DNA from: RBG-13-68-16 sp041494245
GTDB lineage: Bacteria; Acidobacteriota; Thermoanaerobaculia; Thermoanaerobaculales; Thermoanaerobaculaceae
Assembly (NCBI GenBank): GCA_041494245.1
Contig: JBGQAK010000012.1
Location: forward strand, 1 to 64,000
Length of the DNA: 64,000 nt
Direction: 5' to 3'
Part shown: positions 26,586 through 34,582 of the stretch, in pieces
Numbering within the stretch: position 1 is the stretch's first letter
Layout of the letters: each line of letters starts with the position of its first letter
Translations under genes and position numbers: made by a program
Notes under the pieces: model-generated
Told to the model about the DNA's origin: nothing
The model's input: only the letters and a program-made list of their open reading frames with translations
The model's database searches: none

Positions 26586-27827
26586 ATGGCATCCCAGACG
26601 GTTCTGATTCTCGGTGGCGGAATCGGTGGGCAGGTCGCCGCCAACACCCTGAGGCGGCTCCTGCCCAGAGAGCACCGGGTGGTCGTCGTGGAGCGGGACG
26701 CGAATCACGCATTCGCGCCATCCTTCCTATGGCTCATGACCGGGGCCCGAAGGCCCGCCCAGATCGTGCGCCCCGTCCGGAGCCTACTCCGGCGTGGCGT
26801 GGAGTTGGTCACCTCTCCGGTTCAGCGGATCGACGTGAGCCACGGCCGAGTGGAGACCGGAGCGGGCGAGTTGGCCTTTGACCATCTGGTCGTCGCCCTC
26901 GGAGCCGAGTTGGCCTTCGACGCCATCGCAGGACTGGACGGAGCGGCCCAGACCTTCTTCAGTTTCGACGGCGCCGCCCGGCTCCGCGATGAGCTTCGAT
27001 CCTTCAAGGGCGGGCGGGTTACCGTCGTGGTCTCCAGCCTTCCCTACAAGTGTCCGGGGGCTCCCCACGAGGGCGCCATGCTCATCGCGGACACCTTGCA
27101 GCGACGGGGCCTGGGGGGCAGGTTCGACCTCCACTTGTTCACGCCGGAATCCCAACCCCTGCCCGTGGCGGGGCCGGGTCTCGGGGGCATGGTCGCGGAC
27201 CTGCTCAAGAAGAAGGGCATCACATTCCATCCAGGACGGGCGCTGGCATCCGTCGACGGCGCCAGTCGCCGGTTGGAATTCAAGGACGGCACGCGAGAGG
27301 ACTACGACCTGCTCGTTGCAATCCCGCCCCACCGCCCTCCCGCGGTCGTGCGGAATTCCGGCCTCGGTAACGAGGCTGGGTGGATCCCCGTCGACCGCAC
27401 ATCGCTGGCCACGCCCCACGAACGGGTCTACGCCATCGGAGACGTGACCGCCATCGCCCTGCCCGGGCGCTGGCGCCCCGACGTGCCCCTGCCTCTTCCC
27501 AAGGCGGGCGTCTTCGCGCACGCCCAGGCGCTCGCCGTTGCCAACCGGATCGCCCATGACATCACCGGCGCCGGCGGACCGGAGGACTTCTGCGCGGGCG
27601 GCTACTGCATGCTGGAGGCGGGGGAGGAGATGGCCGGCTTCGCCTACGGGGATTTCTACGCGGAGCCCTCGCCGAAAATCGAACTCCGTAAGGTGGGCAG
27701 GAGCTGGCACCTGGGCAAGGTGCTTTTCGAGAAATGGTGGCTCACGCCCGTAGGCCTGAGGCGGGACCTCCTGCGCCTCGCCCTTCTCGCGGGGGGTAGA
27801 GCATCCGGCGTGAAGATGGAACTGTGA
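26586..27827 (+). CDS. Sulfide:quinone oxidoreductase-like flavoprotein
   Basis: The 413-residue protein is an FAD/NAD-linked reductase with GGGIGGQVAA at 10-19 and a second FAD motif VYAIGDVTAI at 281-290. Cys156 (YKCPGAP) and Cys336/Cys341 (FCAGGYC) stand where SQRs keep the redox cysteines. SQR oxidises sulfide to persulfide/polysulfide and passes electrons to quinone. It starts 16 bases after the regulator gene with GGAGG upstream. Together with rhodanese and DsrE it forms a sulfide-detoxification or sulfur-transfer unit. Confidence 0.85.
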   Translation: MASQTVLILGGGIGGQVAANTLRRLLPREHRVVVVERDANHAFAPSFLWLMTGARRPAQIVRPVRSLLRRGVELVTSPVQRIDVSHGRVETGAGELAFDHLVVALGAELAFDAIAGLDGAAQTFFSFDGAARLRDELRSFKGGRVTVVVSSLPYKCPGAPHEGAMLIADTLQRRGLGGRFDLHLFTPESQPLPVAGPGLGGMVADLLKKKGITFHPGRALASVDGASRRLEFKDGTREDYDLLVAIPPHRPPAVVRNSGLGNEAGWIPVDRTSLATPHERVYAIGDVTAIALPGRWRPDVPLPLPKAGVFAHAQALAVANRIAHDITGAGGPEDFCAGGYCMLEAGEEMAGFAYGDFYAEPSPKIELRKVGRSWHLGKVLFEKWWLTPVGLRRDLLRLALLAGGRASGVKMEL

Positions 27828-27845
27828 GCTTGAGCGGAGGACCGC

Positions 27846-28193
27846 ATGAAGTCGTTCCTGATGATCTTGAACGAGGGGCCGTACGGCAGCGAGCGGCCGT
27901 ACAACGGGTTGAGGCTCGCCATGAGCCTGCAGAAGAAAGGCGCGTCGGTGAAGCTCTTCCTGATGGGCGATGCGGTGGGCTGCGCCAAGAAGGGCCAGCA
28001 GACACCCAACGGCTTCTACAACGTGGAGCGTATGGTCGCCTCGGTGGCGCGTCAGGGTGCCGCGGCCACTTGAGGGTCGTGCTCTGAGGCTCGCGGGCTC
28101 GGGCCTGAGGACATGATCGAAGGGGTGGAGCGAGGCAGCATGGACCTGCTGGGAGATTGGACGCTCGAAGCCGAGCAGGTGCTCGTCTTCTGA
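27846..28193 (+). CDS. DsrE-family protein with in-frame UGA, probable selenoprotein
   Basis: Read through the TGA at 28071-28073, this gives a normal-length 115-residue DsrE protein. The N-terminal part (FLMILNEGPYGSERPYNGLR, FLMGDAVGCAKKGQ, TPNGFYNVERM) is followed at residue 76 by the UGA within x-GSCSEARGLGPEDM. The C terminus (WTLEAEQVLVF) is intact in the same frame. Relatives have C-G-x-C at this spot, so the UGA replaces the first Cys and yields a UxxC redox motif. A SECIS-like hairpin lies 20 bases downstream. DsrE proteins carry persulfide sulfur; selenocysteine would raise reactivity. A single TGC-to-TGA mutation in a dying gene is the alternative. It lies 18 bp after SQR. Confidence 0.75.
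28083..28110 (+). promoter_or_regulatory. SECIS-like hairpin for selenocysteine insertion
   Basis: Upper stem GGCTCG (28088-28093) pairs with CGGGCC (28100-28105), one G-T wobble included, around a six-base loop CGGGCT. The lower stem TCTGA/TGAGG (28083-28087 with 28106-28110) continues with one G-G mismatch and a T-G wobble. The loop starts 20 bases after the UGA and has G among its first two bases. Both agree with the usual bacterial SECIS rules. Confidence 0.6.
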
Positions 28194-28301
28194 AGGCAAT
28201 AGGTCGCGGCTCGCCTGCGTTTCCCTCGGTGTGTGAGGACCAAGGCGTTGGGTGAATCGGTAGGGGCCGGCGACCCCGCGCGGGGCGCCGCGGGGGCAAC
28301 T

Positions 28302-28928
28302 TTGAGTGATTGCTGCGACGACGCCGCGAGCGAAGTCGGGAAGCTGCAGACACGCCAGATCTCGACGCTGAGGATCGTCTTCGCCATCAATGTCCTTATG
28401 TTCGTCGCCGAGCTGGTCACGGGCGTGCTTGCAGGCTCGGTCGCGCTCGTGTCGGATTCACTGGACATGCTCGGAGACGCCCTGGCCTATGGTCTCAGCC
28501 TATACGTGGTCAGGCGGTCGGATCGCTGGAAGGCCCGGTCCGCGGTCGTCAAGGGCGCAATCATGGTGGCCTTCGGGCTCGCGGCCCTTGGGCAGGCGGT
28601 CTACCAAGCGTGGGTTCCCCATTCTCCAAGTTTCGAAGCCATGGGACTCATGGGTTTGGCCGCTCTCGCCGCGAACGCCGTCTGCCTCGGCCTCCTCTGG
28701 CGCCACAGGTCCGACGACATCAACATGGATTCGGTCTGGACCTGCTCGAGAAACGACATCGTCGCGAACGTCTCGGTTCTCATCGCGGCCGGGTGCGTGT
28801 GGTTCTGGCGCGCCGGTTGGCCTGACATCACGATCGGAGCGGCGCTGGCGCTCTTCGTGCTGCGCTCGGCCTTTCGTGTTCTTCGGCGGGCCCGGTCAGA
28901 ACTAAGCGCCGCCGCGCTGGCACCGTAG
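28302..28928 (+). CDS. Cation transporter (CDF-like membrane protein)
   Basis: The ~208-residue protein has about six membrane spans. It carries CDF hallmarks: FVAELVTGVLAGSVALVSDSLDMLGDAL (metal-binding D residues) and DDINMDSVWTCSRND. I choose the TTG at 28302 because it gives the usual family N terminus SDCCDD; a GTG at 28233 is in frame. The cytoplasmic C-terminal domain of longer CDF proteins is missing. It may export a divalent metal or take part in the sulfur/selenium context here; the substrate is unknown. Confidence 0.75.
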   Translation: MSDCCDDAASEVGKLQTRQISTLRIVFAINVLMFVAELVTGVLAGSVALVSDSLDMLGDALAYGLSLYVVRRSDRWKARSAVVKGAIMVAFGLAALGQAVYQAWVPHSPSFEAMGLMGLAALAANAVCLGLLWRHRSDDINMDSVWTCSRNDIVANVSVLIAAGCVWFWRAGWPDITIGAALALFVLRSAFRVLRRARSELSAAALAP

Positions 28929-28956
28929 CAATCATCACCGAAATAGGTATCTAATA

Positions 28957-29194
28957 GGTACCAGGTACCACCATCTCACCATTGCCCTGGATGGGTAGAA
29001 GCTCCGGCAGAGTTGCCGGCTCCGAGGACGGGCACCGGGTTCCGCTACCTAAGCATTCGATCCCAGCAAGGGCCCGGCATCGAAGCGATTGCGCGGACAC
29101 AAGCGCGCGCGTCCCGCACCATCGTTCCCGCACGGGCTCACGCGTCCCGCTGCTGGCTCAGGCGAGGAAGGTCAGAAAAAGGGAAGTGGTACCC
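28957..29194 (+). mobile_element. Full copy B of the GGTACC palindromic element
   Basis: The left end (28957-28980) is GGTACCAGGTACC plus ACCATCTCACC, the cleanest copy. The right end is at 29170-29194 (GGTCAGAAAAAG, GGAAGTGGTACCC). The interior contains CCGGCAGAGTTGCCGG, able to form a small hairpin, and the shared AAGCATTCGAT and CATCGAAGCGATT blocks. No ORF is present. Confidence 0.88.
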
Positions 29195-29215
29195 ATAAAC
29201 CGGGGACACCACTGC

Positions 29216-30724
29216 CTACGTTGATCTATGGAGGTGGCGGCGCACGCCTCGCCTGACCGTGACCGTTGCGGCGGCTGAGTCGGCAGTGCCGCAAGCGTTG
29301 GTGACCCTGACCCAGAAGTCGGTCGTTGCTATCAGGGGCGGCGTTGTGAACGTACTCGCGTTACCACCGACCGGCGCCGAGGTGTCACCAGCCTTCCCCT
29401 GGTACCACTGGTAGGTTAGCTCCGTCGTGCCCGTCGCGGTCACCGACAGCGTGGCGGTTTGGCCGCTTTGAATGGTCAGGCCTTGCGGCTGTGCGGTGAT
29501 CGAAGGCGAAGTGCAGCCGGTGGTGACGAAGACCCATGCGGCGCCGGTCTTGGAGTCGTCGTAGGACCCGCCGGCTATAGCAGTGGTCCCGTCCGCTGAG
29601 ATCGCCACCGCGCCCTGGTTGGCGTCCCCAACGGCACCCATCCCGACAAGCTTGCTGCCCTCCTGCGACCACACCCCCCCGCTACGCGTATAGACCCACG
29701 CGGCGCCGGCATTGAGGTTGTCGCTGGGCCCGCCAACGATGGCGGCGTTGCCGTCCGCCGAGATCGCCACCGACCAGCCCTGGGCGGCATCCCCGACGGC
29801 ACCCATCCCGACAAGCCTGGCGCCCTCCTGCGACCACACCCCCCCGCGGCGCGTGAACACCCACGCGGCGCCGGCATCGGAATTGTCGCCATACCCGCCC
29901 ACAATGGCCGTGTTGCCGTCCGCCGCGACCGCCACCGAGTACCCCTGAAAGGCGTTTCCGACCGCGTCCGAGCCAACCAGCTTGCTTCCCTGCTGCGTCC
30001 ACACCCCCCCGCTGCGCGTGAACACCCACGCGGTGCCGGCAAAGGAGTTGTCGGCGACCCCGCCGACGATGGCGGTATTGCCGTCCGCCGAGATCGCCAC
30101 CGAGTAGCCCTGGGCGGCATACCCGACTGCGCCCGTGCCGACCAGCTTGCTGCCCTGCTGCGACCACACACCTCCGCTGAGCGCGTACACCCACGCGGCG
30201 CCGGCGTTGGAGTTGTCGAATGCGCCGCCCACGATCGCCGTGTTCCCATCCACCGAGATCGCCACCGACCAGCCCTGCTGGGCAGCCCCGATGGCGTCCG
30301 CGCCGACCAGTTTGGCGCCCTGCTGCGACCACAGCCCGTCGCTGCGCGTGTGCACCCACGCGGCGCCGGTATTGAAGTTGTCGTATGGCCCGCCGACGAT
30401 AGCCGCGTTGCCGTTCCCCGAGATCGCCACTGATTTGCCGTACCTGGCCACTCCGATGGCGCCCGTACCGACCAACTTGCTCCCTTCCTGCGACCAAACC
30501 CCCTCGCCGCGCGTGAACACCCACGCGGCGCCGGCAAAAGAGTTGTCGCCATACCCGCTGACAATGGCGGTGTTGCCGTCCACTGAGACCGCCACCGAGT
30601 AGCCTTGGTGGGCAGCCCCGACGGCGCCCGAGCCAACCAGCTTGCTCCCTTGCTGGGTGAACTGCGCCGCCGCCGCTTGCGCAAGGAACAGCATCCCGAG
30701 GATCGCACCTGCGTGCCCTGCCAT
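29216..30724 (-). CDS. Secreted FG-GAP-like repeat protein with Ig-like domain
   Basis: The protein has ~502 residues with a signal peptide ending in AQAAAA-QF. About seven repeats of ~54 residues each carry GAAWVFTR...GVWSQQGSKLVG...GWSVAISADGNTAIVGG, a beta-propeller-type pattern. A C-terminal Ig-like domain (ITAQPQGLTIQSGQTATL...YQWYQG) follows. The repeats are also near-identical at DNA level, so recombination is likely. The last residues (RRGVRRHLHRST) look non-native and stop 22 bp from element B, suggesting the 3' end was cut. Probably adhesion or surface display; no enzyme motif. Confidence 0.75.
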   Translation of the reverse strand: MAGHAGAILGMLFLAQAAAAQFTQQGSKLVGSGAVGAAHQGYSVAVSVDGNTAIVSGYGDNSFAGAAWVFTRGEGVWSQEGSKLVGTGAIGVARYGKSVAISGNGNAAIVGGPYDNFNTGAAWVHTRSDGLWSQQGAKLVGADAIGAAQQGWSVAISVDGNTAIVGGAFDNSNAGAAWVYALSGGVWSQQGSKLVGTGAVGYAAQGYSVAISADGNTAIVGGVADNSFAGTAWVFTRSGGVWTQQGSKLVGSDAVGNAFQGYSVAVAADGNTAIVGGYGDNSDAGAAWVFTRRGGVWSQEGARLVGMGAVGDAAQGWSVAISADGNAAIVGGPSDNLNAGAAWVYTRSGGVWSQEGSKLVGMGAVGDANQGAVAISADGTTAIAGGSYDDSKTGAAWVFVTTGCTSPSITAQPQGLTIQSGQTATLSVTATGTTELTYQWYQGKAGDTSAPVGGNASTFTTPPLIATTDFWVRVTNACGTADSAAATVTVRRGVRRHLHRST

Positions 30725-30785
30725 CGTCCACCCCTTCTCGCACGACACCAGCGCAATTGCTACCACCAGAGTATGCGCCCGGATC

Positions 30786-31022
30786 GGTACCAGGTACCTC
30801 CATCTCATCATTGCCCTAGATGGGTAGAAGCTCTGGCAAAGTTGCCGGCTCCGAGGACGGGCACCGGGTTCCGCTATCTAAGCACTCGGTTCCGGCAAGG
30901 GCCCGGCATCGAAGCGATTTTGCGAAGGCGAGCGCGCGCCTCCCGTGCTATCGTTCTCCTCCGTGCTTACCGGGTCTGTCGCTGGCTCAACCGAAGAAGG
31001 TGAGAAAGTGATACCTGCTACG
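30786..31022 (+). mobile_element. Full copy C of the GGTACC palindromic element
   Basis: The left end (30786-30809) reads GGTACCAGGTACC, then TCCATCTCATC. The right end (30999-31022) reads GGTGAGAAAGTG, then ATACCTGCTACG. It is the same orientation as B, and the two flank the FG-GAP gene. The right end is only 23 bp before the next start codon. Confidence 0.87.
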
Positions 31023-31044
31023 CATAAGACCGAGGAGCGAGGAA

Positions 31045-32574
31045 ATGAGAAGAGCCAGACCTGTTGACCTGCTGCTGGCAGCCGGCATCTCTGCTTGCCT
31101 CGCGGCACCACTTGCCGCGAACGCGCAGGACGTGGCGATCGTTGGCGCCACCCTGATCGACGGCAACGGCGGTCCCCCGATCTCCAACGCGGTCATCGTG
31201 ATAACCGGCGACAGGATCAGCGCCATCGGAGCGCGCGGAAACGTCAGCGTTCCCAAGGGCGCCACCGTCATCGACGCGGCCGGGCGCTACGTGGTGCCGG
31301 GCTTCATCGACACCAACGTCCATCTTTCGCTCTACGGCGGCATGCGCGATCGCTACGAGACGCTCGCCAAGTACTACACGCGCGAAAACGAGATCGTGCT
31401 CGAAGCCGCGCAGATCGACCTGACGTATGGGGTGACCACGGTCCGCGACAGCTACGGCTTTCTCATCCCGCTGACGCAAGTGCGTGACAGCATCGCGAGT
31501 GGCAAAGCGACGGGCGCGCGCATCCTTGCCGCCGGGAATATCGTAGGCTGGGGCGGCCCCTATTCCGTGTCTTTCTCTCTCGCGCCGCAACGCGATATTA
31601 CGCGCTTCCAAGCCGAAGTGGATGACGCGATGGCGCAGGACGCGGGCGAGCTGCTCGCCGACATGACGCCGGACGAATTGCGCGTCGCCATCAACAAGTA
31701 CCTCGACAAGGGCCCCGATTTCCTCAAATACGGCGGCACCAGCCATTTCGACCAGCCTACCTACATCGGATTCTCGCCGGAAGCACAGAAGGTGATGGTC
31801 GAAGAGACGCACAAACGCGGCCGCGGGGCGGAAACCCATTCGACGACCATCGAGGGCCTGCGCATCTCCGTGCTGGCGGGCATCGACCTCATCCAGCATC
31901 CGGAAGCGATCACGCCTCGGGAAATGGCGGATGAGCTCGCCAAGCTGATCGTAGAGCGCAACGTGGTCTGCTCCATGCTGGTGAGCACGATCACCGGCGA
32001 GGCGTGGGAAAAGCACCTCAAGGACAAAGCCGAGGAAGAAAAGAAGCTCGCGGAGGCGGCGAAGAAACAACCGCTCCCCAAGACCCTCTACGACGAACGC
32101 AAGCGCGCCCACGATCTGGGCACCGATCTCGAAACCCGCCGCCACAACGCGCAGAAGCTGATCAAGGCCGGTTGCATCACCACCGTCGGCACCGACAGCT
32201 ATTGGGCCGCGGCCCCGGAGTTCCAGATCGAGCCCAAGCTCGCCAGCCAGAGCCACGGCATCGGCACGATCATGGCGATAGAAGGCCTGGTCGAACTCGG
32301 CATGACGCCGATGCAGGCCATTACCGCGGGAACCAAGAACGGCGCGATCGCATCGCGGCGCTTGAACGACCTGGGTACCTTGGAAAAGGGCAAGATCGCG
32401 GACTTGGTGATTCTGGAGGCCGATCCTCTTGCGGACATCCACAATATCCGCAAACTGCGGTCGGTGATGCAGGGTGGGAAGGTACTGGATCTAACCAAAC
32501 TGCCGGAGAATCGCGTGCTCTCGAGAAAGCTGCCGGTGGCGGCGGAAGGGGCAGCGGATAAGGCTAAACAGTGA
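31045..32574 (+). CDS. Secreted amidohydrolase (imidazolonepropionase-like)
   Basis: The 509-residue protein has a signal peptide (to ANA-QD). Its amidohydrolase TIM barrel shows VIDAAGRYVVPGFIDTNVHL, ETHSTT, LIQHPE and TVGTDSY. The first metal motif is NVH, not the usual HxH; the paralogue at 45434 shows the same change, so it is a lineage trait. A Lys/Glu-rich insert (KDKAEEEKKLAEAAKKQ) is unusual. GAGGAA precedes the ATG. The substrate is unknown; relatives act on peptides or cyclic amides such as proline dipeptides. Confidence 0.85.
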   Translation: MRRARPVDLLLAAGISACLAAPLAANAQDVAIVGATLIDGNGGPPISNAVIVITGDRISAIGARGNVSVPKGATVIDAAGRYVVPGFIDTNVHLSLYGGMRDRYETLAKYYTRENEIVLEAAQIDLTYGVTTVRDSYGFLIPLTQVRDSIASGKATGARILAAGNIVGWGGPYSVSFSLAPQRDITRFQAEVDDAMAQDAGELLADMTPDELRVAINKYLDKGPDFLKYGGTSHFDQPTYIGFSPEAQKVMVEETHKRGRGAETHSTTIEGLRISVLAGIDLIQHPEAITPREMADELAKLIVERNVVCSMLVSTITGEAWEKHLKDKAEEEKKLAEAAKKQPLPKTLYDERKRAHDLGTDLETRRHNAQKLIKAGCITTVGTDSYWAAAPEFQIEPKLASQSHGIGTIMAIEGLVELGMTPMQAITAGTKNGAIASRRLNDLGTLEKGKIADLVILEADPLADIHNIRKLRSVMQGGKVLDLTKLPENRVLSRKLPVAAEGAADKAKQ

Positions 32575-32597
32575 GCTGCCCCCTGAAACGAGTCCAC

Positions 32598-33218
32598 TCA
32601 ACGTAGTTTCGACCAGTCAATGCGCCAGCGTGTGCCGCTCTTGATCCAGAACAGGGGCTTGCGCTTGTCGGTGGGTGTGCCCAGGGCCAGGTGGTAGAGG
32701 GCGTCGACCCTCCAGTAGAACCCGCGCGTGTGGGGCGTGTCGGGCCAGGCGAACAGGTGGACGTCGAGGTGGTGGGCGAACTCGTGCAGGAGCGTGTTGA
32801 GCATTCCGCGGTAGCTTGTGACCTTGCCCAGGATGGCCGTGCGCATCCAGGCCCGGAGAACACCGGTTTCCGGCGTGTAGTCGCCATGGAGCTCGGACGC
32901 GAGGTGGCCGTCCCGAACCCGGTGCGGGCGCACGCCCAGGATCTTGAGTCGGGGTGCCGGCACACGGTAGAAGTCTGCGAGATGGTCGAGCAGCTCCTGG
33001 CCCGCGCGGCGTACCCCTGGAGCCCGCGCAGCCTCGAGCGCCGCGCGCAGCCCTTCGGCGTTCCGCTGTAACGGCTCTGCGGGTGGAAGCTCCAGCGTGT
33101 GCCGCGCGTCGCTCGCCTCGTGCTGCTGGCGCAAACGGGCCGGTCGGGGGACCGGATCCGTGACCACGGGCGGACTATAGCGCCGGATAGACCCTCTGGA
33201 GCGACCGCCTCGCGACAA
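32598..33218 (-). CDS. Putative SprT-like HExxH metal-dependent protein
   Basis: The protein is up to 206 residues. The core has HEFAHHLDVHL (HExxH) preceded by a helical domain with FYRVPAPRLKILG and followed by GFYWRVDALYHLALG. No signal peptide is seen. This matches small SprT-like zinc metalloproteins of unknown role. The true start is uncertain; the first ~40 residues are Arg/Pro-rich and may not be translated. It is convergent with the amidohydrolase. Confidence 0.65.
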   Translation of the reverse strand: MSRGGRSRGSIRRYSPPVVTDPVPRPARLRQQHEASDARHTLELPPAEPLQRNAEGLRAALEAARAPGVRRAGQELLDHLADFYRVPAPRLKILGVRPHRVRDGHLASELHGDYTPETGVLRAWMRTAILGKVTSYRGMLNTLLHEFAHHLDVHLFAWPDTPHTRGFYWRVDALYHLALGTPTDKRKPLFWIKSGTRWRIDWSKLR

Positions 33219-33513
33219 GAGGTGCCAGGTTCGCAGTTAGCTGATTTGTCGTAGGGGGCCGGGGTAGGGAAGCGATTTGACGTGGTGGATCGGCGCTCCG
33301 CCGCTGGCCATGTCGAAGAGAAGTGGCTCCTTTGCATGACAACTCCGCCACATGCGTGCCTGGCACCCCTCCCGATCGGGTAGGGCTCGGGATCGGCACC
33401 GACGAGGTTGTGGCGCTCTCGAGCAGCGTGTCACTGCGGTCGTTGAGGTGGGTGTTGCACTCAGATTGACAGTGCGGCAATATTGCTGAAACAGCCTCGA
33501 AAGGGGGCGCGAC

Positions 33514-33906
33514 ATGTCATTCAAGACGCTGCTCATCATCAAGGCCGTGGTGTGCGTTGTGTTCGGCCCGATCCTGCTGCTCATGCCGAGGACGCTGTTT
33601 GCGTTCCTGGGCGCGGACCTGGGTCGAGCCGGCTCCTTTCCGGCGAGGGAGTATGGGGCGGCGCTCATAGGCACGCTCCTGCTCACCTGGCTGGCGAGAA
33701 ACGTGGTCGACTCCCTGGCACGGCGTGCGATCCTCATCGATCTTTTCGTGTACGACGCCATCGGCTTCATCGTAACGGCGCGAGCGGTCGTCGTGGGCAT
33801 GCTTAACCCGCTCGGATGGGGCATCGCGGTCGTCTATCTGTTCTTCACACTGGGGGCGGGATACCTCCTGCTCCGCAAGACTTCCCTGATCGCCAGCGCC
33901 GCGTAG
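33514..33906 (+). CDS. Small four-span membrane protein
   Basis: The 130-residue protein has four hydrophobic segments (roughly 6-29, 47-62, 73-92, 97-120) and few charges between them. The layout resembles small DoxX- or DUF4345-like membrane proteins, but I see no signature. A GGGGGCG element precedes the ATG only weakly. Confidence 0.6.
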   Translation: MSFKTLLIIKAVVCVVFGPILLLMPRTLFAFLGADLGRAGSFPAREYGAALIGTLLLTWLARNVVDSLARRAILIDLFVYDAIGFIVTARAVVVGMLNPLGWGIAVVYLFFTLGAGYLLLRKTSLIASAA

Positions 33907-34155
33907 AGCCGGGGCATGCTCGGGCGAATGAATAGGTACCAGGTATTCCATTCGATCTGTTGTGTAGTCGCCTGCCCTGCGGTAACTCCTCGCCCTGGCC
34001 CGTCTTGAGGAGTCGCGCGGCCTAGCAGGGCCTATCGCCAAAGGACCGCTCAAAGGTTCGGTTTGCTCGGCGCATGTCGGACAGGGTTGCACCCGGGACA
34101 GGTGGCTGCCAGCGCCGCAGCGTGATCGCCCGGATCCGCCAGGAGCAATATGATA

Positions 34156-34389
34156 GGTACCAGGTACCACCATCTCACCATTGCCCTGAATGAGTACAGG
34201 GTCCGGCAGGGGTGCCGGCTCCAAGGACGAACACCGGGTTCCGCTATCTAAGCCTTCGATTCCGGGAACCGCCCGCCATCGAAGCGATTTCGCGGACACA
34301 AGCGCGCGTCCCGCACCATCCTTCCCGCACGGGCTCACGCGCCCCGCTGCTGCCGTAGGCGAGAAGGCGATAAAGTGATACCCGTACCC
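34156..34389 (+). mobile_element. Full copy D of the GGTACC palindromic element
   Basis: The left end (34156-34179) is identical to copy B. The right end (34366-34389) is GGCGATAAAGTG, ATACCCGTACCC. The interior matches the other copies. A solo GGTACCAGGTATTCC lies upstream at ~33934, and otherwise 33907-34155 holds nothing I can name. The next gene starts 194 bp downstream. Confidence 0.86.
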
Positions 34390-34582
34390 ATATGCTTTCT
34401 TGGGTAACGAATACGCCATGCTGACTATTGCAGCGTCCCCCCACGACGGCGCCTGACTGCGCGAGCAGGTCGGCACCCGGTCTGCGCTGGAGCGCTCACC
34501 GCGGGAACCGGACGGGGCGGCGGGATGCCATCTGGCGCCGCGCAGCGTTCTTGTGTACGCTGCGCGGATGGGGAGGTCAACG

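Noticed and set aside
27846..28073. DsrE gene as a simple 75-residue truncated protein or frameshifted pseudogene
   Set aside because: The conserved C terminus follows in the same frame after the TGA, with no shift and no further stop. A SECIS-like hairpin is present. Selenocysteine fits better, although a point mutation is not excluded.
29216..30811. Start of the FG-GAP gene within repeat copy C (at 30811)
   Set aside because: The extra residues derive from the repeat end. The ATG at 30724 gives a normal signal peptide.
33219..33513. Minus-strand open frames between the HExxH gene and the small membrane protein
   Set aside because: They are short, Ser/Pro/Arg-rich, lack a ribosome site, and match nothing I recognise.
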